Assembly: GCF_040412085.2 (NCBI RefSeq)
Contig: NZ_CP115920.1
Location: forward strand, 3,224,001 to 3,288,000
Origin: Vibrio sp. CB1-14
GTDB taxonomy: Bacteria > Pseudomonadota > Gammaproteobacteria > Enterobacterales > Vibrionaceae
Direction of reading: 5' to 3'
DNA: 64,000 nt
How positions within the stretch are numbered: the stretch's first letter is position 1; every line of letters starts with the position of its first letter. Of the stretch, positions 22,269 through 32,553 are shown piece by piece. The notes under the pieces were generated by a model. The model did no database searches. It was not told where the DNA came from and saw only the letters and a program-made list of their open reading frames with translations. Position numbers and translations under genes: made by a program.

Positions 22269-23489
22269 ATGAGTAAGTTGTATGTCGGCTCGGAAGTCGG
22301 TCAATTACGACGCGTTTTGCTAAACCGTCCAGAAAGAGCCCTAACCCACCTCACCCCATCTAACTGTCATGAGCTATTGTTCGATGACGTACTGGCAGTT
22401 GAAGCGGCCGGCGAAGAGCACGATGCTTTTGCAAGCACATTGCGCAGCCAAGACGTCGAGGTTTTGTTGCTTCATGACTTGCTAGTAGAAACCCTCGCAG
22501 TAGACGATGCCAGAACCTGGCTACTCGATACGCAAATCTCTGATTTTCGCTACGGACCTATTTTTGCCAGCGAGCTGCGTCAATATTTAGCGCAAATGGA
22601 CAACGAGCATTTAGCGACTGTGCTGCTTGGTGGACTTGCCTACTCTGAGCTGCCAATCAAAACACCTTCGATATTGCAAAAGATGAGCAGGCCGCTCGAC
22701 TTTGTCATCGAGCCTTTACCAAACCATCTCTTCACTCGTGATACCTCTTGCTGGGTGTATGGTGGCGTCTCGTTAAACCCGATGATGAAGGCGGCTCGTC
22801 AACGCGAAACCAATCACCTTCGAGCTATCTACCGCTGGCATCCTACATTTGCAGGACAAGATTTCATCAAATACTTTGGTGATGAAGACCTCCATTACGA
22901 CAACGCCAACATTGAAGGCGGAGACGTACTCGTCATTGGTAAAGGGGCGGTGCTGATCGGTATCTCTGAGCGTACTACACCGCAAGGCGTGGAAAATTTG
23001 GCAGCCAGTTTGTTCAAATCAGGGCAAGCAAGCCAAGTCATTGCCATCGACCTACCTAAGCATCGCTCATGCATGCACCTAGATACAGTCATGACCCACA
23101 TGGATGTCGACACCTTCTCAGTCTATCCAGAAATCATCAATGACAAGCTCGATACTTGGCGTTTAACCCCATCGAATAACGGTCAAATGCAAGTTGAGAA
23201 GCTACCAAACTATCTCAAAGCACTCGAAAGCGCACTGGATGTCGATCAGCTTAAGATCATAACCACCGGCGGCGATAACTACGAAGCCGAGCGAGAGCAA
23301 TGGAACGACGCCAACAATGTGCTGACAGTTAAACCTGGCGTTGTCATTGGCTATGAACGCAACGTTTACACCAATGAGAAATACGACAAAGCCGGCATTC
23401 AAGTGTTGACCATTCCAGGGAACGAACTTGGTCGTGGTCGTGGCGGTGCTCGCTGTATGAGTTGTCCAATAGAACGTGATGGCATTTAA
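22269..23489 (+). CDS. arcA: Arginine deiminase
   Basis: ADI hydrolyses arginine to citrulline and ammonia, the first step of the arginine deiminase pathway. The 406-residue protein has the family blocks [29 protein letters not shown], the histidine motif [15 protein letters not shown] and the C-terminal [15 protein letters not shown], in which Cys396 should be the catalytic nucleophile. The ATG has AAAGGAA 5 bases upstream. argF lies 122 bases downstream behind its own terminator and promoter. No carbamate kinase (arcC) or arginine/ornithine antiporter (arcD) gene is present in the window. Confidence 0.97.
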   Translation: MSKLYVGSEVGQLRRVLLNRPERALTHLTPSNCHELLFDDVLAVEAAGEEHDAFASTLRSQDVEVLLLHDLLVETLAVDDARTWLLDTQISDFRYGPIFASELRQYLAQMDNEHLATVLLGGLAYSELPIKTPSILQKMSRPLDFVIEPLPNHLFTRDTSCWVYGGVSLNPMMKAARQRETNHLRAIYRWHPTFAGQDFIKYFGDEDLHYDNANIEGGDVLVIGKGAVLIGISERTTPQGVENLAASLFKSGQASQVIAIDLPKHRSCMHLDTVMTHMDVDTFSVYPEIINDKLDTWRLTPSNNGQMQVEKLPNYLKALESALDVDQLKIITTGGDNYEAEREQWNDANNVLTVKPGVVIGYERNVYTNEKYDKAGIQVLTIPGNELGRGRGGARCMSCPIERDGI

Positions 23490-23503
23490 ACATAACTATT
23501 TAC

Positions 23504-23530
23504 AAAAGCCCCAAATAAGGGGCTTTTTTT
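23504..23530 (+). terminator. Terminator of arcA
   Basis: AAAAGCCCC pairs with GGGGCTTTT around a 6-base loop and a T-run follows, 14 bases after the arcA stop. Confidence 0.9.
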
Positions 23531-23538
23531 GCGCTTAA

Positions 23539-23579
23539 ACAAAATAATTATTCACAAAATAAGAATTTGTATGTATAAA
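23539..23579 (+). promoter_or_regulatory. argF promoter overlapped by tandem ARG boxes (ArgR operator)
   Basis: Two 18-base ARG-box-like palindromes occupy 23539-23556 and 23560-23577, separated by exactly 3 bases, the spacing seen in ArgR operators. Box 1 has a perfect ATTCA right half; box 2 is weaker. A -35-like TTCACA (23551-23556) and a -10-like TATAAA (23574-23579) with a 17-base spacer fall inside the boxes, so bound ArgR would block the promoter. The inference rests on fit to the known consensus. Confidence 0.6.
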
Positions 23580-23611
23580 TAGAATCAACAATTAACACAG
23601 AGGTACGGACC

Positions 23612-24616
23612 ATGGCTTACAACATACGGAACAGGAACTTTCTCAAGCTTCTCGACTTCACACCAAAAGAAATTCAGTTTTTGCTCGATATGTCCAAAGA
23701 GCTCAAATCGGCAAAATACGCTGGCACAGAACAGAAAAACTTGGTTGGCAAAAACATTGCGCTTATCTTCGAAAAAGCATCGACCCGTACCCGATGTGCT
23801 TTTGAGGTAGCAGCCTTTGATCAAGGTGCACAAGTTTCTTATATCGGCCCTTCTGGCTCGCAAATTGGTCACAAGGAATCGATGAAAGATACAGCGCGTG
23901 TGTTAGGCCGTATGTACGATGGCATTGAGTATCGCGGCTTTGGTCAGGCGATTGTCGAGGAATTAGGTGCACATGCCGGCGTTCCTGTATGGAACGGTCT
24001 TACCGATGAGTTCCACCCAACTCAAATCCTAGCTGACTTCCTAACCATGCTTGAGCACGGCAAAGGCAAACAGCTGCACCAAATCAAGTTTGCTTACTTA
24101 GGTGACGCGCGCAATAACATGGGCAATTCACTTATGGTAGGCGCAGCCAAAATGGGCATGGACATTCGCTTGGTGGCACCAAAAGCATTTTGGCCAGAAC
24201 AGAGCTTAGTCGATGAATGTCAGACCATTGCGCACACAACGGGCGCGACCATCACCCTAACTGAGGATGTACAAGCCGGCGTTAAAGATTGTGACTTCCT
24301 ATATACCGACGTTTGGGTATCGATGGGCGAATCTGCCGAGGCATGGGAAGAGCGAATCGCTCTAATGAAACCTTATCAAGTTAATATGGCGATGATCGAA
24401 GCAACAGGGAATAAAAACGTGAAATTTATGCACTGTTTGCCCGCTTTCCACGATGACCAGACGACTATAGGCAAAGAAATTGCGGATAAATATGGACTCA
24501 ACGGCCTTGAAGTGACCAATGATGTGTTTGAGTCTGAATATTCAATCGTTTTTGATGAAGCTGAGAACCGTATGCATACTATCAAAGCGGTCATGGTGGC
24601 CACTTTAGGCAGCTAA
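23612..24616 (+). CDS. argF: Ornithine carbamoyltransferase
   Basis: OTCase joins carbamoyl phosphate and ornithine to give citrulline in arginine synthesis. The 334-residue protein has the carbamoyl-phosphate motif STRTR at 57-61, HPTQ in the [12 protein letters not shown] block, the ornithine-binding DVWVSMGE block and HCLP at 274-277 with the catalytic cysteine. GAGG lies upstream of the ATG. Anabolic use is suggested by the ARG boxes. The position next to arcA leaves open a catabolic role, since OTCase also runs in reverse in the deiminase pathway. Confidence 0.97.
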   Translation: MAYNIRNRNFLKLLDFTPKEIQFLLDMSKELKSAKYAGTEQKNLVGKNIALIFEKASTRTRCAFEVAAFDQGAQVSYIGPSGSQIGHKESMKDTARVLGRMYDGIEYRGFGQAIVEELGAHAGVPVWNGLTDEFHPTQILADFLTMLEHGKGKQLHQIKFAYLGDARNNMGNSLMVGAAKMGMDIRLVAPKAFWPEQSLVDECQTIAHTTGATITLTEDVQAGVKDCDFLYTDVWVSMGESAEAWEERIALMKPYQVNMAMIEATGNKNVKFMHCLPAFHDDQTTIGKEIADKYGLNGLEVTNDVFESEYSIVFDEAENRMHTIKAVMVATLGS

Positions 24617-24658
24617 CAAAGTTGGCAATAATTGACGCTAAATGTTTGATGTAATCGC

Positions 24659-24686
24659 TTGCGCTCGCAAATTTTGGGCGTATAAT
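24659..24686 (+). promoter_or_regulatory. Promoter of the pyrL-pyrBI operon
   Basis: A perfect -10 TATAAT (24681-24686) is preceded by a 16-base spacer and a -35-like TTGCGC (24659-24664). Transcription should start about 24693, giving a leader of about 200 bases before pyrB. Confidence 0.75.
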
Positions 24687-24714
24687 TCTCGGCAATTTGT
24701 CTGGGGAACGATTA

Positions 24715-24801
24715 ATGGCGCAAGCGAGTTTGACATCACTACACACTCTCGATAAGCAATTTGCTTATCACGCACCGTTATTATTTCCTATCGAATTCTA
24801 A
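24715..24801 (+). CDS. pyrL: pyrBI leader peptide PyrL
   Basis: This 28-residue frame begins MAQASLTSLH and ends LLFPIEF. It stops one base before the arm of a terminator hairpin, as attenuation leaders do. GGGGAA lies about 8 bases before the ATG. The last codons lie in a T-rich stretch (TTATTATTTCC) where RNA polymerase should pause when UTP is low. In Escherichia coli the coupled ribosome then prevents the attenuator from forming. The peptide sequence is not like the 44-residue enteric PyrL; the identification rests on position and architecture. Confidence 0.8.
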   Translation: MAQASLTSLHTLDKQFAYHAPLLFPIEF

Positions 24802-24826
24802 GCCTCCCAATATGGGGGGCCTTTTT
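24802..24826 (+). terminator. Attenuator of pyrBI
   Basis: GCCTCCC pairs with GGGGGGC (one G-T pair) around a 5-base loop and is followed by CTTTTT. It lies immediately after the pyrL stop and 69 bases before pyrB, so transcription of pyrBI depends on preventing it. Confidence 0.88.
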
Positions 24827-24894
24827 ATGGTCGTTAATCTCTAATTCACTTAGAGAAAGTATCTGGTCTGGTTGTAACTATAGGGAAGATAAAC

Positions 24895-25824
24895 ATGGCG
24901 AATACGCTCTATCAAAAGCACATTATCTCGATTCCGGAACTGTCACGTGAGGAGCTAGAACTCATTGTGAAAACCGCGGGTCATCTAAAATCCAACCCTC
25001 AACCTGAGTTAATCAAGAATAAAGTCGTGGCAAGCTGCTTCTTCGAGCCATCGACACGTACCCGACTTTCTTTCGAAACGGCTATCCAACGCATCGGCGG
25101 TGATGTGATTGGTTTTGACAGTGGCGGTAACACTTCGCTGGCGAAAAAAGGCGAGACACTGGCAGACTCTGTACAGGTCATCTCTTCATACGTTGATGCC
25201 TTCGTCATGCGCCATCCACAAGAAGGCGCAGCGCGTCTAGCTTCTGAGTTCTCTAACGGCGTGCCGGTTATCAATGCTGGAGACGGTGCAAACCAGCACC
25301 CAACACAAACCCTGCTTGACCTGTACTCTATTTATGAGACGCAAGGTCGTTTAGATGATATCAACGTTGCATTTGTGGGCGACCTAAAATACGGCCGCAC
25401 GGTTCACTCATTGACCCAAGCGCTGGCGAAATTCGATAACGTACGCTTCTTCTTCATCGCACCAGAGGCGCTAGCGATGCCAGATTACATCTGTGAAGAG
25501 CTAGAAGAAGCCGGCATTCAATTTAGCCTGCACACAGACATCGACAGCGTTGTACCTGAACTTGATGTCCTTTACATGACACGTGTACAGAAAGAGCGTT
25601 TTGACGAATCTGAGTACGCGCACATTAAGTCGGCGTATATCCTGTCTGCAGAGACACTGAAAGATGCACGCGACAATCTTAAAGTCCTACACCCACTGCC
25701 TCGTGTGGATGAAATCACCGTAGACGTTGATAAAACGCCTTACGCGTATTACTTCCAACAAGCAGAAAACGGTGTGTACGCTCGTGAAGCATTGCTTGCC
25801 CTTGTTCTTAACGAAGCACTTTAA
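24895..25824 (+). CDS. pyrB: Aspartate carbamoyltransferase, catalytic subunit
   Basis: ATCase catalyses the committed step of pyrimidine synthesis, joining carbamoyl phosphate and aspartate. The 309-residue protein has STRTR at 53-57, the [12 protein letters not shown] block, the KYGRTVHSL domain and HPLPRVDEI near residue 265. It starts with ATG preceded by AGGGAAG. The regulatory chain gene pyrI follows after 12 bases, so the product should be the allosteric dodecameric enzyme. Confidence 0.98.
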   Translation: MANTLYQKHIISIPELSREELELIVKTAGHLKSNPQPELIKNKVVASCFFEPSTRTRLSFETAIQRIGGDVIGFDSGGNTSLAKKGETLADSVQVISSYVDAFVMRHPQEGAARLASEFSNGVPVINAGDGANQHPTQTLLDLYSIYETQGRLDDINVAFVGDLKYGRTVHSLTQALAKFDNVRFFFIAPEALAMPDYICEELEEAGIQFSLHTDIDSVVPELDVLYMTRVQKERFDESEYAHIKSAYILSAETLKDARDNLKVLHPLPRVDEITVDVDKTPYAYYFQQAENGVYAREALLALVLNEAL

Positions 25825-25836
25825 GGAGAGATTGTC

Positions 25837-26298
25837 ATGGCTAAAGAAACCCAATTGCAAGTTGAAGCGATCAAAAACGGCACCGTTATTGACCACATCC
25901 CAGCAAACATTGGCATCAAAGTGCTGAAACTGTTTGCGATGGATGAATCAAAGCAGCGCGTGACTATCGGCCTGAACTTGCCGTCATCAGCACTAGGCAG
26001 CAAAGATCTGCTAAAGATTGAAAACGTGTTTATCACGGAAGAGCAAGCGAACAAGCTAGCACTGTACGCACCACATGCCACAGTGAACCAGATTGAAAAC
26101 TACGAAGTGTGCAAAAAGCTGGCGTTAGAGCTACCAGAAACCATCACCGGTGTTTTTGAATGTCCGAACAGCAACTGCATTACGCACAACGAGCCAGTAG
26201 ACAGCAGCTTCAAGGTATTCGAAAAGCACGAAGACATCCGTTTGAAGTGTAAATATTGCGAAAAAGTTTACTCTCGCGAGATCGTGACTGAGCGCTAG
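25837..26298 (+). CDS. pyrI: Aspartate carbamoyltransferase, regulatory subunit
   Basis: PyrI binds CTP and ATP and transmits allosteric control to PyrB. The 153-residue protein has the nucleotide-binding N-terminal domain ([16 protein letters not shown]) and four zinc-binding cysteines at 109, 114, 138 and 141. AAGGAGAG lies directly upstream of the ATG and 12 bases separate it from pyrB. Confidence 0.97.
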   Translation: MAKETQLQVEAIKNGTVIDHIPANIGIKVLKLFAMDESKQRVTIGLNLPSSALGSKDLLKIENVFITEEQANKLALYAPHATVNQIENYEVCKKLALELPETITGVFECPNSNCITHNEPVDSSFKVFEKHEDIRLKCKYCEKVYSREIVTER

Positions 26299-26323
26299 AA
26301 TTAATCACAAGTCAATAGTCATT

Positions 26324-26365
26324 CAAGCCTACAATATTTCTCATTGTTGTAGGCTTGATTTTTAT
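26324..26365 (+). terminator. Terminator of pyrBI
   Basis: CAAGCCTACAAT pairs with ATTGTTGTAGGCTTG (a small internal bulge), followed by T-rich sequence, 25 bases after the pyrI stop. Confidence 0.85.
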
Positions 26366-26419
26366 TTGTCCTAGAGGCAGTCTTAAGCTCTTACTAATCC
26401 CATCATAATGGATACAACG

Positions 26420-26809
26420 ATGACAAAAGTACTTCATACAGAGTCTGCACCAGCAGCAATTGGCCCTTACGTTCAAGGTGTTGATCTAGGCAACATGGTA
26501 CTGACTTCAGGCCAAATTCCAGTGAACCCTCAAACAGGTGAAGTGTCAGAAGACATTTCTGAGCAAGCACGTCAGTCTCTAGACAACGTGAAAGCTGTAG
26601 TTGAAGCATCTGGCCTGACTGTTTCAGACATCGTAAAAATGACGGTATTCGTTAAAGACCTTAACGACTTTGGTACTGTGAACGAGGTGTACGGCAAGTT
26701 CTTCGATGAGCACAATGTAGCGAATTACCCAGCACGCTCTTGTGTTGAAGTTGCGCGTCTTCCAAAAGATGTGAAAATTGAAATTGAAGCGATCGCGGTT
26801 CGCAAATAA
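26420..26809 (+). CDS. ridA: Enamine/imine deaminase RidA
   Basis: RidA hydrolyses reactive 2-aminoacrylate and related enamines released by PLP enzymes. The sequence closely follows the enteric protein, with APAAIGPYVQGVDLGN, TSGQIPVNPQTGEV and the active-site region ARSCVEVARLPKDVKIEIEA. I chose the ATG at 26420 (MTKVLHTES, 129 residues), which matches the family start and has GGA upstream, over an ATG four codons earlier without a ribosome site. It is separated from pyrI by a terminator. Confidence 0.95.
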   Translation: MTKVLHTESAPAAIGPYVQGVDLGNMVLTSGQIPVNPQTGEVSEDISEQARQSLDNVKAVVEASGLTVSDIVKMTVFVKDLNDFGTVNEVYGKFFDEHNVANYPARSCVEVARLPKDVKIEIEAIAVRK

Positions 26810-26826
26810 TCGCTTCGGTTGAAGAG

Positions 26827-26856
26827 AAAAAGGGTTGCCATTGGCAACCCTTTTTT
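26827..26856. terminator. Bidirectional terminator between ridA and plsC
   Basis: AAAAAGGGTTGCC and GGCAACCCTTTTT are perfect inverted arms with a short ATT loop. The genes converge here, so it probably serves both. Confidence 0.9.
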
Positions 26857-26858
26857 AG

Positions 26859-27587
26859 TTATTTCTTCGCGTTAAGCTCGGCGACTTCGGCGTCTAGCTC
26901 AGCGAGCTTCTCTATCATTTGTTCGCGACAAACATTCGCCAGTTTGCGCACATCTTCTTTGCCGTAGCCTTCAATAGAGATAGGTGGCAACATCTCAACG
27001 ATGATATGACCATTATCCCACTTATTCAGCTTTAAATGGCTTGTGCTACTGCATACGATAGGAATGATTGGCACCTCTGCGCCAATAGCTGCGTGGAAAG
27101 CGCCTGTCTTGAACGGAAGCATACCGCGACCGCGAGAGCGCGTTCCTTCAGGAAACATCCATACAGATAGATTGCTCTTTTTTATGCTATCCACAACTTG
27201 ATCGATCGTGCCTTTCGCTTTGCTGCGATTGGCACGGTCAATCAAAATATTACCCGTTAGGTAGTACAGCTGACCGAAAAGCGGCATCCACAATAAGCTC
27301 TTCTTACCTACCGTCACCACGTTCGGCGTCACCGCTGAAGAAACTGTGAACAAATCCCAGTTATTCTGGTGGTTGGCAATATAGATGTGCTGGCCACGTT
27401 TGTACGCGTCTTCTGGAAGGCGCAGATCGAGCTTCACGCCAAGGATCTTCGACATAGCGCCAAAGTAGCGGCCAAAGGTAAACACATGTTTTGGATTTCT
27501 TGGGCTGAGCAGGCAATAGCCACAGCCAAATACAAACATCACAACGGCGAAAATAGCCACTGCAATGCAGCGAAGTAAAGCAACCAT
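26859..27587 (-). CDS. plsC: 1-acylglycerol-3-phosphate O-acyltransferase
   Basis: PlsC acylates lysophosphatidic acid to phosphatidic acid in the inner membrane. The 242-residue protein has an N-terminal membrane segment, the acyltransferase motif NHQNNWD (NHx4D, 72-78) and FPEGTR at 145-150, with PIIPIV downstream. I chose the ATG at 27587 (MVALLRC), which has GGAG 7 bases upstream, over an ATG eight codons earlier that lies in the murA terminator region. Confidence 0.94.
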   Translation of the reverse strand: MVALLRCIAVAIFAVVMFVFGCGYCLLSPRNPKHVFTFGRYFGAMSKILGVKLDLRLPEDAYKRGQHIYIANHQNNWDLFTVSSAVTPNVVTVGKKSLLWMPLFGQLYYLTGNILIDRANRSKAKGTIDQVVDSIKKSNLSVWMFPEGTRSRGRGMLPFKTGAFHAAIGAEVPIIPIVCSSTSHLKLNKWDNGHIIVEMLPPISIEGYGKEDVRKLANVCREQMIEKLAELDAEVAELNAKK

Positions 27588-27609
27588 TTTGTTCTCCGAC
27601 AATGGCTTC

Positions 27610-27642
27610 AAAAAAAAGCCGAAACCCTTGGATTTCGGCTAA
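27610..27642 (-). terminator. Terminator of the mla-ibaG-murA operon
   Basis: On the minus strand AGCCGAAA and TTTCGGCT pair around an 8-base loop and are followed by a run of T. It is 18 bases after the murA stop and just upstream of plsC. Confidence 0.85.
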
Positions 27643-27659
27643 TTGAATCTTAAATGTTG

Positions 27660-28934
<1,275 letters not shown>

Positions 28935-29189
28935 TTAAAGAGACATCAGCTTTTTATCACGAGCCCACTCTTCTGGAGTATAGGCTTTAATTGATACTGC
29001 GTGGATGTCATTACGCTGAATGTATTCCATCAGCGGAGCGTAAATCGTCTGCTGTTTTTTAACTCGGCTCATGCCTTCAAATTGAGCATCTACCGCGATG
29101 ACTTCATAGTGGCTACCTTCGCCTTTGACGATAAGCTCTTCTAGGTTCAACGCGCTTTGTAATAGTTCCTGTACTTTTGTGCTATCCAC
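28935..29189 (-). CDS. ibaG: BolA-family protein IbaG
   Basis: This 84-residue BolA-like protein probably works with monothiol glutaredoxin in Fe-S cluster trafficking. Its class II KH-like fold is recognisable from [23 protein letters not shown] and the C-terminal [14 protein letters not shown]. In Vibrio cholerae ibaG has been linked to envelope maintenance, which fits its place between mlaB and murA. The start is GTG with AGGAG upstream. Confidence 0.93.
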   Translation of the reverse strand: MDSTKVQELLQSALNLEELIVKGEGSHYEVIAVDAQFEGMSRVKKQQTIYAPLMEYIQRNDIHAVSIKAYTPEEWARDKKLMSL

Positions 29190-29198
29190 AAGATACTC

Positions 29199-29498
29199 CT
29201 AAATGTGTTTCTCTATGACTGATTCAACGTTGTATAGCTGAAACAGTATGTTCAGCTCATCGGGCACGAAGCTGAGCATTATATGACACTTTCGATTTTT
29301 TGCATGCTCTAATAAGTGGATTAACATCACCAATCCGGCAGAATCGAAGCGCTCGACCTGTTCTAACGTCAAATTCATCTCTGGCTGAGTGAAGTTAATG
29401 CGTTGAACATCACGCCAAAGTGCCGGCACAGTATCGCGGCTTATATTACCCACCAGTGCCAAGCTTGTGTCAGTACGCTGTTCTAATTTTGCTTCCAT
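29199..29498 (-). CDS. mlaB: Mla system STAS-domain protein MlaB
   Basis: MlaB is the small cytoplasmic STAS subunit that binds the MlaF ATPase and is needed for assembly and activity of the MlaFEDB complex. The 99-residue protein has the STAS core (LTLEQVERFDSAGLVMLIHL), with the conserved DSAG loop around residue 52. Its ATG overlaps the mlaC stop by one base (TAATG), implying translational coupling. Confidence 0.92.
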   Translation of the reverse strand: MEAKLEQRTDTSLALVGNISRDTVPALWRDVQRINFTQPEMNLTLEQVERFDSAGLVMLIHLLEHAKNRKCHIMLSFVPDELNILFQLYNVESVIEKHI

Positions 29499-30151
29499 TA
29501 CTTCCCGCTGCCCTCAAAACGGATTGGCGCTTTCGCCAACTGTTCAAGCTCATCAGCAACCGAAAGGATGCCCTCTTGACGGATCTTGGTGTTCCATTCC
29601 GATTGCTTACTGGAGAGCAGACTGATGCCTTCGGCAATCATATCAAACGCTTTCCATTCACCGGTTTTCTTATCCTTACGGAGTTTGAACTCAAGATTAA
29701 TGTTCGGTCGCGGCGAGTCCATGATGGTCACTTTTACGCCGATAATAGACGTCTTGTCGTCGATTTTGGGTTCAGGACCAAATTTCACCTCCTGACCAGT
29801 ATATTGCGTCAGTACTTGTGCGTAAGAGGTAGCCAAATAAGCTCGAAAGGCATTGATGAACTCCATCACGTCTTCACGTTTAGCCCCTTTTAAATTGGGG
29901 CCCAGTAGTTTGAGTGCCGCATAGCGATAATTCACATGTGGCATCAGTTCTTCTTCTACAACCACTTTCAAGTGTTCAGGATCGCCCTTGATGGTGTCCT
30001 GCTCCGCACTAAGGCGCGAGAAAGCTTGATCCGAGACCTTGATAATCATGTCATAAGGCTTGGTCGCATCAATTGTATCTGCCATTGCATTGGCTGAGAG
30101 CAATATTGCCACTATCAGCGCCGAACACATTTCAAACCATCGCTTCAACAT
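29498..30151 (-). CDS. mlaC: Periplasmic phospholipid-binding protein MlaC
   Basis: MlaC shuttles phospholipids between the outer-membrane MlaA-OmpC complex and the inner-membrane MlaFEDB complex. The 217-residue precursor has a signal peptide ending near ANAMADT (about residue 25), then a Tol_Tol_Ttg2 domain with PHVNYRYAALKLLG and FRAYLATSYAQVLTQY. AGGAG precedes the ATG by 7 bases, overlapping the end of mlaD. Confidence 0.95.
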   Translation of the reverse strand: MLKRWFEMCSALIVAILLSANAMADTIDATKPYDMIIKVSDQAFSRLSAEQDTIKGDPEHLKVVVEEELMPHVNYRYAALKLLGPNLKGAKREDVMEFINAFRAYLATSYAQVLTQYTGQEVKFGPEPKIDDKTSIIGVKVTIMDSPRPNINLEFKLRKDKKTGEWKAFDMIAEGISLLSSKQSEWNTKIRQEGILSVADELEQLAKAPIRFEGSGK

Positions 30152-30154
30152 CCC

Positions 30155-30640
30155 TTACTCCTTGCTGCTCTCATCAGAACCACCGATGCTATACAGCACT
30201 TGGCCAATCATATCTTCTAGCACCAATGCCGATTTCGTGTCTTCGATTCGGTCACCATCCGCTAAGTAGCCTTCATCATCAAAAACAAAGCCTGGTACCA
30301 GTCCAATATACTGCTCGCCTATCAATCCCGAGGTCAGTACTTGTGCACTAGAGGTGTCCGGAAACTGATAGTCACTGCTGATCGCCAAACTCACGACCGG
30401 TAGAAATGACTCTTTGTCGAGATGGATATCGCTCACTCGTCCAATGACCACGCCGCCCACTTTGACTGGGGAGCGCACCTTTAGACTGCCAATATTGTCG
30501 AATCGGGCTTCTAGAGTATAAGTATCACCAGAGCCTAGACTCTTGACGTCAGCAACCTGAAGAATCATAAACAAGATTGCGCTAAGGCCTAACAACACAA
30601 AACTGCCTACCCACAATTCCAACTTTCTTGTCTGTTGCAT
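30155..30640 (-). CDS. mlaD: Phospholipid ABC transporter substrate-binding subunit MlaD
   Basis: MlaD is an inner-membrane-anchored MCE protein that forms a hexameric ring on MlaE and holds phospholipid. The 161-residue protein has one N-terminal transmembrane segment (about 10-28), then a single MCE domain with YTLEARFDNIGSLKVRSPVK, GVVIGRVSDI and GLIGEQYIGL. It follows mlaE by 29 bases with AAAGGA upstream. Confidence 0.96.
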   Translation of the reverse strand: MQQTRKLELWVGSFVLLGLSAILFMILQVADVKSLGSGDTYTLEARFDNIGSLKVRSPVKVGGVVIGRVSDIHLDKESFLPVVSLAISSDYQFPDTSSAQVLTSGLIGEQYIGLVPGFVFDDEGYLADGDRIEDTKSALVLEDMIGQVLYSIGGSDESSKE

Positions 30641-30669
30641 TAAGAGTTCCTTTAATTATTGTTTTAAGC

Positions 30670-31458
30670 TTAGTTGCCAAACATCAAGGCAGTAAGAACA
30701 AAATCTAATCCGAGTACCGCGAGCGAAGAATGCACAACAGTACGTGTCGTGGCTTGGCTAATACCCTCGGAAGTTGGGATGGCATCATAACCGTTAAATA
30801 AAGCAATCCAAGTTACGGTAATCGCAAACACCACACATTTGATCGTACTGTTACCAATATCGCGGCCTAACTCCACCGAAGATTGCATTGCTGACCAGAA
30901 ACTACCATGATCGATACCTTTCCAGTCCACACCCACTAACTGTGCCCCCCAAATACCTATCGACATAAAAATCATCGCCAATAGAGGCATGGAGATGACC
31001 CCCGCCCAAAAGCGCGGCGCCACAACACGTTTTATCGGATCAACAGCCATCATTTCTAAACTAGATAGCTGCTCAGTGGCTTTCATCAAGCCGATTTCAG
31101 CAGTAAGCGCAGAGCCTGCGCGCCCGGCAAAAAGCAGCGCTGTGACCACAGGACCAAGCTCTCGAAGTAGCGATAGCGCCACCATTTGCCCCAGGCTACC
31201 TTCCGCGCCGTAATCCACCAGCACCACATAACCTTGCAGGCTAAGAACCATGCCAATGAATAGTCCAGAGACTAAAATGATCGCCAGAGACTGCACTCCG
31301 ACGTTATAAAGCTGTTTAATTAGCAATGGGAAATGCTTTTTCGGCTGCGGACGAGATAACACCACACCCAGCAACATAAACGTCGCCCGACCCCATGCAT
31401 AACCCACAGAAAGCGCGCGCTGACCGACTTTTTGAACCCACAACGAAAGCGATGCCAT
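30670..31458 (-). CDS. mlaE: Phospholipid ABC transporter permease MlaE
   Basis: MlaE is the membrane permease of the Mla ABC transporter. The 262-residue protein has several membrane helices and the conserved permease segments [19 protein letters not shown] and [17 protein letters not shown], where the Glu-rich coupling helix contacts MlaF. It starts one base after the mlaF stop. Confidence 0.96.
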   Translation of the reverse strand: MASLSLWVQKVGQRALSVGYAWGRATFMLLGVVLSRPQPKKHFPLLIKQLYNVGVQSLAIILVSGLFIGMVLSLQGYVVLVDYGAEGSLGQMVALSLLRELGPVVTALLFAGRAGSALTAEIGLMKATEQLSSLEMMAVDPIKRVVAPRFWAGVISMPLLAMIFMSIGIWGAQLVGVDWKGIDHGSFWSAMQSSVELGRDIGNSTIKCVVFAITVTWIALFNGYDAIPTSEGISQATTRTVVHSSLAVLGLDFVLTALMFGN

Positions 31459-31459
31459 A

Positions 31460-32254
31460 TTAAAATAGCTCCTGTTCTAACGGAGAGGCAGGAAAGCGAA
31501 ATGGCACCGGACCATCGGCTTCGCCTTTGAGGAATTGTTGTATTTGAGGAGCTGGGTTATTGCGCAGTTCATCTGGCGTCCCTTTGGCAACAATTTTGCC
31601 ATTTGCCAGCAAGTAGACCCAATCAGCAATCGACATCACCTCAGGCACATCATGGGACACGACGACAGAAGTGACATTTAGTGCGTTATTGAGCTTACGG
31701 ATAAGCTCTACTAGCACCCCCATGGTAATGGGATCTTGGCCGACAAACGGCTCATCATAGAGAATCAACTCGGGATCAAGGGCAATGGCTCTTGCTAATG
31801 CAGCGCGTCGTGCCATACCGCCTGAGAGTTCGCTCGGCATCAACTCTGCCGCGCCTCTTAGTCCAACCGCTTCGAGTTTCAGCAGCACAAGCGTGCGGAT
31901 CATAGATTCATCTAATTCGGTGTGCTCACGCAGTGGAAATGCCACGTTGTCAAACACTGTCAAATCAGTAAACAGTGCGCCCGATTGGAACAGCATGCTC
32001 ATTTTTTTGCGAACTTGATAAAGACGTTTACGAGACAACGTTGGAATATTGTCGCCATCAAACCACACCTCTCCTTGGTCAGGCATCAACTGCCCACCAA
32101 TCAAGCGTAGTAGTGTCGTTTTACCAATTCCCGAAGGTCCCATTATGGCGGTCACTTTACCTTTTGGCACATGCAATTCTATGTCATCAAAGATAACTCG
32201 TGAACCACGTGAAAAAGATAATCCGCTAATAGAAACCAAGTCATTGTTTGACAT
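31460..32254 (-). CDS. mlaF: Phospholipid ABC transporter ATP-binding subunit MlaF
   Basis: MlaF is the ATPase of the Mla complex. From the chosen ATG ([10 protein letters not shown]; 264 residues, AAGGA upstream) it has Walker [10 protein letters not shown], the signature [14 protein letters not shown], Walker [13 protein letters not shown] and the H-loop VVSHD. It is the first gene of the mlaFEDCB-ibaG-murA operon. An alternative start eight codons upstream lacks a ribosome site. The yrbG gene is divergent. Confidence 0.96.
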   Translation of the reverse strand: MSNNDLVSISGLSFSRGSRVIFDDIELHVPKGKVTAIMGPSGIGKTTLLRLIGGQLMPDQGEVWFDGDNIPTLSRKRLYQVRKKMSMLFQSGALFTDLTVFDNVAFPLREHTELDESMIRTLVLLKLEAVGLRGAAELMPSELSGGMARRAALARAIALDPELILYDEPFVGQDPITMGVLVELIRKLNNALNVTSVVVSHDVPEVMSIADWVYLLANGKIVAKGTPDELRNNPAPQIQQFLKGEADGPVPFRFPASPLEQELF

Positions 32255-32553
32255 AGACTTCCTTATCTCGAATTCCAAGCTTCATAACCTTTCATGATAA
32301 TGATACCTGGCCGTAATTAAAACCCTAACATTCACTCAGTTGTATAAACAATTCAACATAATACTCCAGATGAATAAGCCATTCCCTGTTTTGAGCTTCC
32401 TAGCTTCGTTCAACAAACTATCAGCTTGCTGATAGTAAAGGTACGTAATTAACAGTGTTATCGGTATTTTATTTATTGATTGGCTTCCATTTTGGATGAC
32501 AAAGCGTCAAAATTAGCCGCCAATTGTCTCAGAAAAAAAAAGTGGAATTAAAC
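32255..32553. promoter_or_regulatory. Divergent promoter region mlaF/yrbG with inverted repeat
   Basis: This roughly 300-base AT-rich region should hold the promoters of the mla operon and of yrbG-kds-lpt. It contains a perfect 9-bp inverted repeat, ACTATCAGC-TT-GCTGATAGT, at 32417-32436. With a 2-base centre this looks more like a protein-binding operator than an RNA hairpin. The regulator is unknown. Confidence 0.5.
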
